A stretch of 49,126 nucleotides of DNA from positions 1-49,126 of the forward strand of contig NZ_LQIV01000026.1 in the NCBI RefSeq assembly GCF_001500125.1, in the 5' to 3' direction. Source of the stretch: Mycobacterium sp. IS-1742 (GTDB lineage: Bacteria > Actinomycetota > Actinomycetes > Mycobacteriales > Mycobacteriaceae). A program made the position numbers and the translations under genes. Below, one piece after another: positions 40,841-49,126 of the stretch (its first letter is position 1; each line of letters starts with the position of its first letter). The notes under the pieces are model-generated. The model was not told the origin of the DNA. It ran no database searches and saw nothing but the letters and a program-made list of their open reading frames with translations.

Positions 40841-42212
40841 CGTCGGCGGCCGCCGCGGTGATCGCCGCGGCCGAGCGGTCGATGTCGGCGTCGGTGGTCG
40901 CCCAGTTCGACACGCTGACCCGCAGGACGTGGGCGCCCTGCCACGTCGTGCCCCCCAGCCAGCAGGTGCCGTCGCGCTGGATGGCGGCGACCGCGGCGCG
41001 GTTGGCCTCGTCACCGCCCGGGAGCGCGACGAGCACCTGGTTGAGCACCACGTCGTTGAGCACGGTGGCGCCGGGGATGGCGCCGAGGTGTTCGGCCATC
41101 CGGCGGGCCTGCGCGCAGTTGCGTTCGATGATGTCGGCGATGCCGCTGCGGCCGAGTGAGCGGATCGCCGCCCACACGGGCACCGACCTGGCCCGCCGGG
41201 AGCTCTCGGGAACGTAGGTGGTGTTGTCCCGCTGGCCGGGATCCGCGACGAGGTAGGGGCCGGCGAGGCTCATGGCCGCGCGGTGGGCGGCGGGGTGGGC
41301 GACGATCGCCGCCGCGCAGTCGTAGGGGACGTTGAGCCACTTGTGCGCGTCGACCGCCCACGAGTCGGCGCGCTCGACGGCCCGGGTGAGGTGCCGGGTA
41401 CCGGGTGCGGCGGCGGCCCAGAGCCCGAAGGCGCCGTCGACGTGCAGCCACGCGCCGTGCGCCGCGCACGCGTCGGCGATGGGCTCGAAGGCGTCGAACG
41501 CCCCGGTGGCCACGTTGCCGGCCTGGGCGCACACGATGGCGGGTCCGGTCGTCTCGCCGAGGGTGTGGCGCAGCGCCTCGGGATCCATCCGTCCCTGGTT
41601 GTCGGCGGGGATGCGGACCGCGGTGTCCGCGCCGAGGCCGAGCAACCGCAGCGCGGTGTGGATCGTGGCGTGGGCCTGCTCGCCGCAGAGCACCCGGAGC
41701 CGCGGAGCCCCGATCAGCCCGTCGCGTTCGACGTCCCATCCGGCGGCGTCGAGGACCGCGTGGCGTGCCGCGGCCAGGCAGGTCGTGTTGGCGCCCTGAC
41801 CGCCGGTGACGAATCCGACGCTGGCGGTCTCGGGAAGGCCGAGCAGGTCCAGGACCCATTCGGCGGCGACCTCCTCGATCGCCGACCCGGCGGGGGACAG
41901 GGCGTGGAAGGCCGCGCACTGGTCCCACGCCGACACCAGCCAGTCGGCTGCGAGCGCCGCGGGCAGGGCGCCGCCGACGACGAATCCGAAGTGCCGGGGT
42001 CCCGCGCTGGCCACCAGACCCGGTTCGGCGCCGGTGGCCAGCGCCTCGATGACCGCCGCCGGATCGGCCGGGTGGTCGGGCAGGGGACCGCCCAGCCGTT
42101 CGCGGACCTCGGCGGCCGTCGCCGGGGCGGCGACCGGTCGTTCGTCGAGCCCGGCCAGGTAGGTCTCGGCGTGCCGGACGGCGGCGCGCAGGCCGGCGGT
42201 GCGATCGGTCAT
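40824..42212 (-). CDS. PLP-dependent aromatic amino acid/pyridoxal decarboxylase
   Basis: The 462-residue group II decarboxylase: HFGFVVGGALPAALAADWLVSAWDQ, TGGQGANTTCLAAARHA, substrate His region (GEQAHATIHTALR), HVDGAFGLWAAA and Schiff-base Lys in VDAHKWLNVPYDCA. These enzymes decarboxylate aromatic amino acids (tyrosine, tryptophan, dopa) or glutamate. No clear cluster suggests a particular substrate. The gene is divergent from eis (75 nt). Confidence 0.82.
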   Translation of the reverse strand: MTDRTAGLRAAVRHAETYLAGLDERPVAAPATAAEVRERLGGPLPDHPADPAAVIEALATGAEPGLVASAGPRHFGFVVGGALPAALAADWLVSAWDQCAAFHALSPAGSAIEEVAAEWVLDLLGLPETASVGFVTGGQGANTTCLAAARHAVLDAAGWDVERDGLIGAPRLRVLCGEQAHATIHTALRLLGLGADTAVRIPADNQGRMDPEALRHTLGETTGPAIVCAQAGNVATGAFDAFEPIADACAAHGAWLHVDGAFGLWAAAAPGTRHLTRAVERADSWAVDAHKWLNVPYDCAAAIVAHPAAHRAAMSLAGPYLVADPGQRDNTTYVPESSRRARSVPVWAAIRSLGRSGIADIIERNCAQARRMAEHLGAIPGATVLNDVVLNQVLVALPGGDEANRAAVAAIQRDGTCWLGGTTWQGAHVLRVSVSNWATTDADIDRSAAAITAAAADVRSRR

Positions 42213-42286
42213 AGATCCAGCCTATGACTCCCGGGCGGCCGAAACTCGGGTGCGCTGCCCGGTCCCGTGTGGCACCGTCGCACCCT

Positions 42287-43486
42287 GTGAACGCATCGGG
42301 ACTGCACCTGCGGCCGGTCATCGAGGGCGACTGGCCGCGCATGGTGCGCCTGGACGCCACCAACTTCGGCCACGTCGTGGACGAGTCGGCGGTGACGGTG
42401 TGGCGGTCGCTGATCCCCGAGGACGCCGCACTGGTCATGGCCGACGGCTCCGACGTGGTGGGCCAGGCCTTCTACGTCGATCTGCAGTTGACGGTGCCCG
42501 GTGGGGCCGTCCTGCCCGTCGCGGGCATCACGTGGGTGTCGGTGGCGCCGACGCACCGCCGACGCGGCGTCCTGCGGTCGATGTTCACCGCGCTGCACGA
42601 CCGGATCGCCGCGGCGGGACATCCGATCGCCGGGCTGACGGCCAGCGAGGGCGGGATCTACGGCCGGTTCGGCTACGGCCCGGCGACGACGGTCAACGAG
42701 TGGTCCGTCGACCGGCGCACGGCGCAGTTCCGCTCGGACACACCGGACCCCGGTGGCGTCCGGATCGTCACGCCTGCTGAGCACCGCGACGATTTCGCCG
42801 CCGTCTACGACCGCTGGCGCATCGCCACCCCGGGAGGCCTGGTCCGTCCGCCCGCGATGTGGGACGACCTGCTGGCCGACCGCGACGACGACCGTGCCGG
42901 CGGCAGCGCGCTGTTCGCGTTCCTGCACGCCGACGGCTACGTGCTCTACCGGGTGCACGGTGCCGGACCCCGGCACATCCGCGTCGTGGAGTTGACGGCC
43001 GCGACCGCGGCGGCGCACGCCGCGCTGTGGCGGGCCCTGTGCGGGTTGGATCTGATGGAACGCATCGACGTCGCCACCCATCCGGCCGACCCGTTGCCCT
43101 ACCTGCTCACCGATGCGCGCCGGGTGCGCACCACCGCCGTCGCCGACGATCTGTGGCTGCGGTTGATGGACATCCCGGCCGCGCTGGCGGCCCGCACGTA
43201 CGACCGCGACCTCTCGGCCGTACTCGAGGTCCGCGACGGATTCCGTTGCGACGGTGGCCGATTCGCCCTGGAGATCCGCGACGGGCGGGCCGTGTGCGCG
43301 CCGACGGACAACGCACCCGACGTGGTACTCGACATCGACGTCCTCGGCTCGCTGTACCTCGGTGGCCATCGGGCGAGCGCGTTCGCCGCGGCGAATCGCC
43401 TGCACAGCGACGACTCCGACCTCGTCGCGCGGATCGACAGGGCCTTCGCCACCGATGTTCCCGCGCAGCTGGGCTTCCCGTTCTGA
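42287..43486 (+). CDS. eis: Eis-type GNAT acetyltransferase
   Basis: The 399-residue protein matches enhanced-intracellular-survival proteins: N-terminal GNAT (LRPVIEGDWPRMVRLDATNFGHVV, ITWVSVAPTHRRRGVLRSMFTALHDR acetyl-CoA loop), a central GNAT-like domain and an SCP2-like C-terminus ending VPAQLGFPF with a terminal Phe used in catalysis. Eis enzymes N-acetylate amine substrates at several positions, including aminoglycosides. GTG 42287 is the likely start. It is divergent from the decarboxylase gene. Confidence 0.85.
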   Translation: MNASGLHLRPVIEGDWPRMVRLDATNFGHVVDESAVTVWRSLIPEDAALVMADGSDVVGQAFYVDLQLTVPGGAVLPVAGITWVSVAPTHRRRGVLRSMFTALHDRIAAAGHPIAGLTASEGGIYGRFGYGPATTVNEWSVDRRTAQFRSDTPDPGGVRIVTPAEHRDDFAAVYDRWRIATPGGLVRPPAMWDDLLADRDDDRAGGSALFAFLHADGYVLYRVHGAGPRHIRVVELTAATAAAHAALWRALCGLDLMERIDVATHPADPLPYLLTDARRVRTTAVADDLWLRLMDIPAALAARTYDRDLSAVLEVRDGFRCDGGRFALEIRDGRAVCAPTDNAPDVVLDIDVLGSLYLGGHRASAFAAANRLHSDDSDLVARIDRAFATDVPAQLGFPF

Positions 43487-43495
43487 GGACGCACC

Positions 43496-44347
43496 TCACA
43501 CCGCGTCGGCCGCCGCCTTGCGCCGGTACGCCGACGGCGTGTCGCCGCAGAACTGGGTGAAGGCGCGGGTGAAGGAACTGAGGCTGTCGAAACCGACCGC
43601 GGCCGCCGTCTCCTGCACCGACTGTCCGGGGGCGGCGAGCAGGGCCATCGCGCGCAGCATGCGGGCGTGCAGCAGGTAGGTCCGCCACGACAGCCCCAGT
43701 TCCTCGGCGAACAGCCGCCGCAGCGTGCGCTCGGACACCGACACCGCGCGGCTGACCTGGTCGGCGGTCACGGACTGCAGGTGCTCCTTCGTGTACGCCA
43801 GCGCCGCGGCGACGATGGGATGCTCGGAACTGGGCAGGCTCAGCGGCGCCTCGTGGTCGAGCGCCTCGATCACGAGGTTGCCCAGGGTCTGGAAGAACGC
43901 GTCGGCCGCCGACTCGTCGTGGGCGGAGCCTGCGTGCCGGTCGATCGGCCAGCGCAGCGCGTAGATCATCATCTCCCGGATCAGCGGTGACACCGCCAGG
44001 ATCCGGGCCCGGTTGCCGCCGTCGGGGATCAGGGCGCGATCGAACATCACCGCGACCGTGCGCACGTCGGCGTTCATCGTGGCCTGGTGTTCGAGACCCA
44101 TCGGCAGCCACGCGGCCTGCTGCGGCGGGACGAGGTAGTGCCCCGAGGCGGTCTCGACCTCGACGACCCCGCCGATCGCGTACTCGATCTGGTGGACATC
44201 GTGCGAATGCCATCCGGTGATCAGTCCGTCGCCCTGGTAGAGGTAGCTGCCTGCCAGCGCGCGGCCGCCGCGGCGCAGGTCGATCACCCGTTCCGAGAGG
44301 TTGGCCGGTTCGGCTAAACCCTTGGCCGATAGCGCAGAGACGGTCAC
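43496..44347 (-). CDS. AraC-family regulator with cupin N-terminus
   Basis: About 283 residues from GTG 44347. N-terminal cupin (LYQGDGLITGWHSHDVHQIEYAIGGVVEVET, HYLVPPQQAAWLPMGLEH) and C-terminal double HTH (DQVSRAVSVSERTLRRLFAEELGLSWRTYLLHARM and VQETAAAVGFDSLSSFTRAFTQFCGDTPSAYRR). Likely ligand unknown. Divergent from the amidohydrolase, with an inverted repeat between them, suggesting it regulates that gene. Confidence 0.84.
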   Translation of the reverse strand: MTVSALSAKGLAEPANLSERVIDLRRGGRALAGSYLYQGDGLITGWHSHDVHQIEYAIGGVVEVETASGHYLVPPQQAAWLPMGLEHQATMNADVRTVAVMFDRALIPDGGNRARILAVSPLIREMMIYALRWPIDRHAGSAHDESAADAFFQTLGNLVIEALDHEAPLSLPSSEHPIVAAALAYTKEHLQSVTADQVSRAVSVSERTLRRLFAEELGLSWRTYLLHARMLRAMALLAAPGQSVQETAAAVGFDSLSSFTRAFTQFCGDTPSAYRRKAAADAV

Positions 44348-44363
44348 ACCTATGCAGGGTACA

Positions 44364-44375
44364 ACTGGAACCAGT
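44364..44375. promoter_or_regulatory. Candidate operator between AraC and amidohydrolase genes
   Basis: ACTGG-AA-CCAGT is a palindrome 17 bp upstream of the AraC GTG and 46 bp from the amidohydrolase ATG. AraC proteins usually bind direct repeats, so another factor could use it. Confidence 0.4.
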
Positions 44376-44420
44376 CCAAATGTGACCCCGGCCACGCCGA
44401 CACCGCGACGAGGAGTGCCC

Positions 44421-45683
44421 ATGAATGTCGACGACCTGATCCTGGTGAGCATCGACGACCACGTGGTGGAACCACCCGACATGTTCCTGCGGCACGTGCC
44501 GGCCAAGTACAAGGAGGAGGCGCCGATCGTCGTCACCGACGACAAGGGCGTCGACCAGTGGATGTACCAGGGCCGCCCGCAGGGGGTCAGCGGCCTCAAC
44601 GCCGTCGTCTCCTGGCCGGCCGAGGAGTGGGGCCGCGACCCGGCCGGCTTCGCCGAGATGCGCCCGGGCGTCTACGACGTCCACGAGCGCGTCCGCGACA
44701 TGAACCGCAACGGCATCCTGGCCTCGATGTGCTTCCCGACGTTCACCGGGTTTTCGGCGCGGCACCTCAACATGCACCGCGAAGAGGCCACGCTGGTGAT
44801 GGTCTCCGCCTACAACGACTGGCACATCGACGAGTGGGCGGGCTCCTATCCGGGCCGGTTCATCCCGATCGCGATCATGCCGACCTGGAATCCCGAGGCG
44901 ATGTGCACCGAGATCCGCCGGGTGGCGGCCAAGGGGTGCCGCGCGGTGACCATGCCGGAACTGCCGCACCTCGAAGGACTTCCCAGCTACCACGACGAGG
45001 ACTACTGGGGTCCGGTGTTCCGGACGCTGTCGGAGGAGAACGTGGTGATGTGCCTGCACATCGGCACCGGCTTCGGCGCGATCAGCATGGCGCCCAACGC
45101 GCCGATCGACAACCTGATCATCCTGGCCACCCAGGTGTCGGCGATGTGCGCCCAGGACCTGCTGTGGGGCCCGGCGATGCGCAACTACCCGGACCTGAAG
45201 TTCGCGTTCTCCGAGGGCGGTATCGGCTGGATCCCGTTCTACCTGGACCGCAGCGACCGCCACTACACGAATCAGAAGTGGCTTCGTCGCGACTTCGGCG
45301 ACAAGCTGCCCAGCGATGTGTTCCGCGAGCATTCGCTGGCCTGCTACGTCACCGACAAGACGTCGCTGAAGCTGCGGCACGAGATCGGCATCGACATCAT
45401 CGCCTGGGAGTGCGACTACCCGCACTCGGACTGCTTCTGGCCGGACGCGCCCGAGCAGGTGCTGGCCGAGTTGAACGCCGCCGGCGCCGACGACAGCGAC
45501 ATCAACAAGATCACCTGGGAGAACTCCTGCCGGTTCTTCGGGTGGGATCCGTTCGCGCACACGCCCAAGGATCAGGCGACCGTGCGCGCGCTGCGGGCTC
45601 AGGGCGCCGACGTCGACGTGTCAATCCGGCCGCGCAAGGAATGGGCGCGCCTCTACGAGCAGAAGCAACTCGCCAAGGCCTGA
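44421..45683 (+). CDS. Amidohydrolase-2 family metal-dependent hydrolase
   Basis: The 420-residue TIM-barrel protein has SIDDHVVEPPDMF (HxxEP variant of the amidohydrolase-2 metal motif), the central VVMCLHIGTGFG, the barrel helix KFAFSEGGIGWIPFYLDR and YPHSDCFWPDAPEQ with the metal-ligand Asp. Related proteins decarboxylate or hydrolyse aromatic and lipid-derived acids. ATG 44421 follows AGGAG. It is divergent from the AraC regulator and may be its target. Confidence 0.82.
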   Translation: MNVDDLILVSIDDHVVEPPDMFLRHVPAKYKEEAPIVVTDDKGVDQWMYQGRPQGVSGLNAVVSWPAEEWGRDPAGFAEMRPGVYDVHERVRDMNRNGILASMCFPTFTGFSARHLNMHREEATLVMVSAYNDWHIDEWAGSYPGRFIPIAIMPTWNPEAMCTEIRRVAAKGCRAVTMPELPHLEGLPSYHDEDYWGPVFRTLSEENVVMCLHIGTGFGAISMAPNAPIDNLIILATQVSAMCAQDLLWGPAMRNYPDLKFAFSEGGIGWIPFYLDRSDRHYTNQKWLRRDFGDKLPSDVFREHSLACYVTDKTSLKLRHEIGIDIIAWECDYPHSDCFWPDAPEQVLAELNAAGADDSDINKITWENSCRFFGWDPFAHTPKDQATVRALRAQGADVDVSIRPRKEWARLYEQKQLAKA

Positions 45684-45691
45684 CGCCGCAG

Positions 45692-45755
45692 CCGCCGAAC
45701 GTGCGCTCCGTGCGAGAAATCGACCGAATTCTCGCAACCAGCGCACGTTCGGCGG
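45692..45755. repeat. Large intergenic palindrome (nested)
   Basis: CCGCCGAACGTGCGCT (45692-45707) and AGCGCACGTTCGGCGG (45740-45755) are perfect 16-bp arms; inside lie TGCGAGAA (45711-45718) and TTCTCGCA (45729-45736). The whole 64-bp structure can fold as a long hairpin just downstream of the amidohydrolase stop. It resembles dispersed mycobacterial palindromic repeats, and it could also terminate transcription. Confidence 0.7.
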
Positions 45756-45773
45756 TCGCGTAGAGTCCGGCCG

Positions 45774-46601
45774 GTGGACTTCGACCTCGACCTGCCCTCC
45801 GGCCGGGTGCGGACCCGGTCATGGGGCGCCGACGATGCGCCGATCCTGCTGTGCGTACACGGCATCTCGGCCAATCTGACGGCGTTCTCCCACCTCGCCG
45901 AACGGCTCGCCGGTCCGGACCGCCGCGTGGTCGCGTTCGACCTGCGCGGCCGCGGCCGCAGCGAGATCACCCCGCCGGGCAGCTACGGTCTCGACAGCCA
46001 CGCCCGCGACGTGCTCGCGGTCGCCGACGCGCTCGGCGCCGAGGCGGTCGACCTCGCCGGCTGGTCACTCGGCGCGCTGATCGCGATGCGCGTCGCCCGT
46101 GACCACGGCGCCCGGGTGCGCAGCCTGTCGCTGATCGACCACATCGGCCCGGCGCAGCGTGCCGCGCTCGGGCCGGTGCGCGAGGGGTTCGCGCGGCTCG
46201 ACGCGAGCGTGGCCGCACCCGCGGACTACCTCGACAGCGTGCGCGCCGCAGGCGTCGTGGATCCGTGGACGCCGTTCTGGGACGAACACCACACCTACGA
46301 ACTGGCCGAACAGCCCGACGGGACCTGGCGTCCGACCACCTCGCGTGCCGCCGCCGAGGAGGACCTCTACCAGCGCTGGCCCACCGACTGGACCGACCAC
46401 TGGCGGGCCCTGACCATGCCGACCGTGGTGGTCCGCGCGATGCGGCCGCTGGGCGGCGCCGTGCTGATCGGCGACGACGCCATCGACGCTCTACGCGCCA
46501 CCAACCCCGCGATCCGGATCGTCGACACCCCCGACAGCAACCACTTCACGTGCATCGTGGACCCCCGCACCGTCGAGGCGGTCGAATCGGTCCTGCGATG
46601 A
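45774..46601 (+). CDS. Alpha/beta hydrolase
   Basis: A 275-residue alpha/beta hydrolase starting at GTG 45774: oxyanion region LLCVHGISANLTAF, nucleophile elbow LAGWSLGALIAM (Ser), and terminal His in SNHFTCIV. GTG is preceded by TAGAGT eight bases upstream, a leaderless-like arrangement directly after the palindrome. Substrate unknown. It converges on the YaaA-family gene. Confidence 0.8.
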   Translation: MDFDLDLPSGRVRTRSWGADDAPILLCVHGISANLTAFSHLAERLAGPDRRVVAFDLRGRGRSEITPPGSYGLDSHARDVLAVADALGAEAVDLAGWSLGALIAMRVARDHGARVRSLSLIDHIGPAQRAALGPVREGFARLDASVAAPADYLDSVRAAGVVDPWTPFWDEHHTYELAEQPDGTWRPTTSRAAAEEDLYQRWPTDWTDHWRALTMPTVVVRAMRPLGGAVLIGDDAIDALRATNPAIRIVDTPDSNHFTCIVDPRTVEAVESVLR

Positions 46602-46615
46602 ATCGCTGTCGCTGA

Positions 46616-47362
46616 TCAGGCGGGGACGACGACGACCAGGTCGTTCCCGGTGCGTTCGACGCGCATGCCGGCGCGGCGCGCCACCGTCGCGACCGCCCCT
46701 GCGTCGGACGGTTCGGCACGGGTGGTCGCCAGCGCGCGGGCGAGCCTTCCCTTGTGCGCCTTGTTGAAGTGGCTGACGACGGTGCGCCGGCCGTCGGGGT
46801 GCTCGGCCAGCACGTCGACGCGCACCGCGGCAGGCAACCGGCCGAGCGCCGCGTAGGAGCCGGACCGCAGGTCGACGACGAGCTCTCGGGCGGCGACGTC
46901 GGAGAGGACCGGTTCGAGGACCGGGCGCCAGCGCCCGGTCAGCGTCGAGCTGCCGGGCAGCTTCGCGGTCGCCGAGAGCCGGTACGCCGGCACCGGGTCG
47001 TCGGCCCGCAGCAGTCCGAACAGGGCCGAGCCGACTGCCAGTCGTTGCCGTGCGCGCGCCGCGGCCGCACCGCGCAGGGAGCCGATGTCCAGGGCGTCGT
47101 AGAGCACGCCGGTGTACCGGTCGATCGCGGGCAGGGTCGGGGCGGTGTGCAGGACCGCATTGCGTGCGATCTCGGCGTCCTGTTTCGGCGAGAGCCCGAG
47201 CGCGTTGCGGCTCGCCTCCCGGTCGCCCGACAGTTCGACCACCTCGTCGAGGAGCGCCTCGCGCACGGGTTCCAGCTCGGGGAAGGAGAGCCGGTCGAGG
47301 CGCAGCGGCGGTCCGTCGCCCCCGTCGCGTTTGGTCTCCGATGGCGGAAGCAGCACGAGCAC
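46616..47362 (-). CDS. YaaA-family peroxide stress protein
   Basis: About 248 residues from GTG 47362 (second GTG 47356 possible). The DUF328/YaaA features are VLLPPSETKRDGG at the N-terminus, TGVLYDALDIGSL, YRLSATAKLPGSSTLTGRWRPVL, VVDLRSGSY and VVSHFNKAHKGRLARAL. In E. coli YaaA limits intracellular iron during peroxide stress. The gene is 26 nt downstream of the glycosylase-like gene on the same strand. Confidence 0.82.
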   Translation of the reverse strand: MLVLLPPSETKRDGGDGPPLRLDRLSFPELEPVREALLDEVVELSGDREASRNALGLSPKQDAEIARNAVLHTAPTLPAIDRYTGVLYDALDIGSLRGAAAARARQRLAVGSALFGLLRADDPVPAYRLSATAKLPGSSTLTGRWRPVLEPVLSDVAARELVVDLRSGSYAALGRLPAAVRVDVLAEHPDGRRTVVSHFNKAHKGRLARALATTRAEPSDAGAVATVARRAGMRVERTGNDLVVVVPA

Positions 47363-47388
47363 GGCGAAGACGTTATCGCCGTCGGCGC

Positions 47389-47868
47389 TCAGAGCGGTAT
47401 TCGGCGGTCGCGGTCCGACGCGGGCCACACGTAGGGCAGGTCGTCGGGCACGTCCGGGAACAGCGGCCGGTAGTGGTCCGGGTCCTTCTTCACCAGCGCC
47501 GCCTGATGACTGCGGTGAAACGCCTCGTCGCCCAGCCACGGTGGCAGCTCGCCCTCGGCGCCGAGTTCCGCCTGGGCGCGCACCTGGGAGATCCCGACCG
47601 TCGCGCCGAGGTCGGTCACCAGGGTGGTGGCACATGTGTCGGCCCTGCCGCTGCGGCACCAGTGCGCACAGATCTGCAGGCCGTAGCGGACCAGGGCCTC
47701 CTCGTACCCCGCCCACATCGCGGCGGCGGGGTGGTGACGCCATCCGTAGCCGGGCACCGTCAGGGCCCGCAGTACCTGGATCACCTCCACCCGCTGCTTT
47801 CCGAGGCGACGCATGTCGAGCACCTCGGCGCTGGCGTCGAAATCCTCGCAGGGCAGGAAGGTCTGCAT
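47389..47868 (-). CDS. Pyrimidine-dimer-glycosylase-like family protein (MSMEG_6728 type)
   Basis: A 159-residue protein opening MQTFLPCEDFDASAEVLDMRRLGKQRVE, then RHHPAAAMWAGYEEALVRYGLQICAHW. That pattern is shared with a small actinobacterial family related to pyrimidine-dimer DNA glycosylases (T4 endonuclease V-like), though the catalytic residues cannot be confirmed by eye. It lies just upstream of yaaA, so a joint role in DNA/oxidative damage is plausible. Function is tentative. Confidence 0.6.
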   Translation of the reverse strand: MQTFLPCEDFDASAEVLDMRRLGKQRVEVIQVLRALTVPGYGWRHHPAAAMWAGYEEALVRYGLQICAHWCRSGRADTCATTLVTDLGATVGISQVRAQAELGAEGELPPWLGDEAFHRSHQAALVKKDPDHYRPLFPDVPDDLPYVWPASDRDRRIPL

Positions 47869-47915
47869 CGGTGCGGACGTACCCGCGGGACGGGGCGATC
47901 ACACCCCGGCCCCAC

Positions 47916-49052
47916 TCAGGTGTAGGCGAGCAGCAGGGGAATCCGTTGTTCGGCATCGGTGAGCGAGCCGTGCTGTCCGCGCAGCGCCGACTCCATCGGC
48001 TCCACGGTGCGACGCACCAGCGCGGCGGAGTCCTTCGCGGCGACGACGATGTCGCCGATGCGCCGCCGCACGTCGTCGGACACCCGGGCGCCGAACCAGC
48101 CGGCCTCGACGGCCTCGTCGCGGGTGGTGACCCAGGCCCGGTCGCCCAGCGTCTCCCGCCACGCCGCCAGCACCGCGGCCGTCGCGCCCTCGGCGGTATA
48201 GACGTAGCGGGCACGCGCCTCACCGGCGACCGCCTCGACACCGTCGAAGAGCGGGGCGCACTCGTCGAGGTCGAGGATGCGGTCCGCATCGACCTCGACC
48301 ATGCCGTGGTCGGCGACCACCGCGAGCAACGCGCCCGGCGGCAGACCGGTCACCACCGATTCGACCAGCCGGTCGACCTGGCGCAGCTGCATGCGCCATG
48401 CCGTCGACCCCGGCCCGTACAGGTGCCCGAGCAGGTCGAGGTCGCCGTGGTAGCCGTAACAGAACCCGCCGTCGGCGAGCACCCTGCGCACCGAGGCGGC
48501 CAGGTCACCGAGGCCGTGCACACCGACGAAGCGCCCACCGCGCAGCACCGCCCGGGTCAGGCCCGAGCCGGCAAATTCCGCGTTCGACACGACGTGGACG
48601 GCGACACCGGCCGAGGCCGCGCGTTCGAAGGCCGTGGGCATCGGCTGCACCGTCTCGGGCGGCATGGACTCGCGCAGATCCTCGCCCCAGGGGTGGGGAC
48701 GCCACCGCAACGGGTTCACGACGCCGGCGCCGGGTATGCGGAACGTGTATCCCACCATCCCGTGCGCCCCGGAGCGGCAGCCCGTCCCGACCGAGGCCAG
48801 GCTGGCGACCGTGGTGGACGGGAACCCGACCTGCAGGGTGTCACCGCGCAGACCGCTCAGTACCGGCGCGTCGTCGGCGTGCCGGTCGAGCAGGTCCGCA
48901 CCCAGGCCGTCGATCAGCAGGACGCACGCCGAGCCGATCCCGGTCGGCAGGTCGATCCGCGAGTCGAACCCGGGCACCTCCATCGCCGCGAGCACCGAGG
49001 GGACGACGTCGGCGAGATGGGGCAGGTCCGGGTTCGACCGTGGGAGCTGCAT
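47916..49052 (-). CDS. Alkaline-phosphatase-superfamily nucleotide pyrophosphatase/phosphodiesterase
   Basis: The 378-residue enzyme has metal-site motifs of the NPP/AP superfamily: LLIDGLGADLL (Asp), nucleophile region GFPSTTVASLAS, YHGDLDLLGHLYGPGS (Asp and His ligands), VVADHGMVEV (Asp-His) and GQHGSLTDAEQRIPLL (His). It hydrolyses phosphodiester or phosphomonoester bonds. No signal peptide is obvious. It begins near the window's right edge with 74 bp of unassigned sequence upstream. Confidence 0.83.
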   Translation of the reverse strand: MQLPRSNPDLPHLADVVPSVLAAMEVPGFDSRIDLPTGIGSACVLLIDGLGADLLDRHADDAPVLSGLRGDTLQVGFPSTTVASLASVGTGCRSGAHGMVGYTFRIPGAGVVNPLRWRPHPWGEDLRESMPPETVQPMPTAFERAASAGVAVHVVSNAEFAGSGLTRAVLRGGRFVGVHGLGDLAASVRRVLADGGFCYGYHGDLDLLGHLYGPGSTAWRMQLRQVDRLVESVVTGLPPGALLAVVADHGMVEVDADRILDLDECAPLFDGVEAVAGEARARYVYTAEGATAAVLAAWRETLGDRAWVTTRDEAVEAGWFGARVSDDVRRRIGDIVVAAKDSAALVRRTVEPMESALRGQHGSLTDAEQRIPLLLAYT

Positions 49053-49126
49053 TCCTGCAGCGTGTCACACCGCGGGATAGGTCACACGGCCATCGGCGGG
49101 GCGCCGGGTGGCGGGGGAGGCAACGG

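Noticed and set aside
43107..45560. 817-codon minus-strand frame
   Set aside because: It lies opposite the eis and amidohydrolase genes and out of frame with the AraC gene; no domain visible.

Overview
The window is high-GC actinobacterial DNA from a mycobacterium, most likely a fast-growing Mycolicibacterium-type species. Supporting signs are a cyclopropane/mycolic-acid methyltransferase, a secreted AroQ chorismate mutase, a LpqH-type lipoprotein, a CYP125-type P450, an Eis-type acetyltransferase, an FdxA-type ferredoxin, several genes with a -10 box directly before the start codon (leaderless style), and repeated KstR-type operators (TnnAACnnGTTnnA).

Chromosomal left arm (1-17945): a partial SDR, chorismate mutase, mycolate methyltransferase, an acyl-AMP ligase/hotdog/ureohydrolase run on the minus strand, threonine dehydratase, an L,D-transpeptidase, a fatty-acid hydroxylase with its FadR-type regulator, a lipoprotein, an XRE/MmyB regulator, CYP125, a TetR/molybdopterin-oxidoreductase pair divergent from ferredoxin, a secreted protein, and a nitronate-monooxygenase-like gene (NMO).

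Integrated element (about 17905-29203, 11.3 kb): a phiRv1-like phage satellite bounded by a 17-bp direct repeat. It carries a Bxb1-type large serine integrase, small zinc-ribbon and HTH proteins, a replication-type protein whose gene contains an iteron-like array, scaffold, capsid, small terminase and two head-neck proteins. It has no portal, large terminase, protease, tail or lysis genes. Three accessory loci interrupt or follow the head genes: a minus-strand HIRAN-like/HEPN pair placed between capsid and terminase, a TIR protein, and a small hydrophobic-helix protein convergent with the TIR gene. These look like defence or interference cargo. The insertion lies inside the 5' end of the NMO gene. 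The element end supplies a new start codon, a new N-terminus and a new KstR-type operator, while the native start codon and operator are stranded 11.3 kb away at attR.

Chromosomal right arm (29204-49126): a HAD hydrolase once divergent from NMO, a STAS/HATPase partner-switch pair, a KstR-operator-linked divergent pair (DapB-like reductase and FabG3-like hydroxysteroid dehydrogenase), a 2OG-Fe oxygenase, an MBL hydrolase behind a MerR-type promoter, CinA, an amidase, class I aldolase, a PLP decarboxylase, Eis, an AraC regulator with a divergent amidohydrolase, hydrolases, YaaA, a small glycosylase-like protein and an alkaline-phosphatase-superfamily enzyme. All functional calls were read from sequence and remembered family features; no searches were run.
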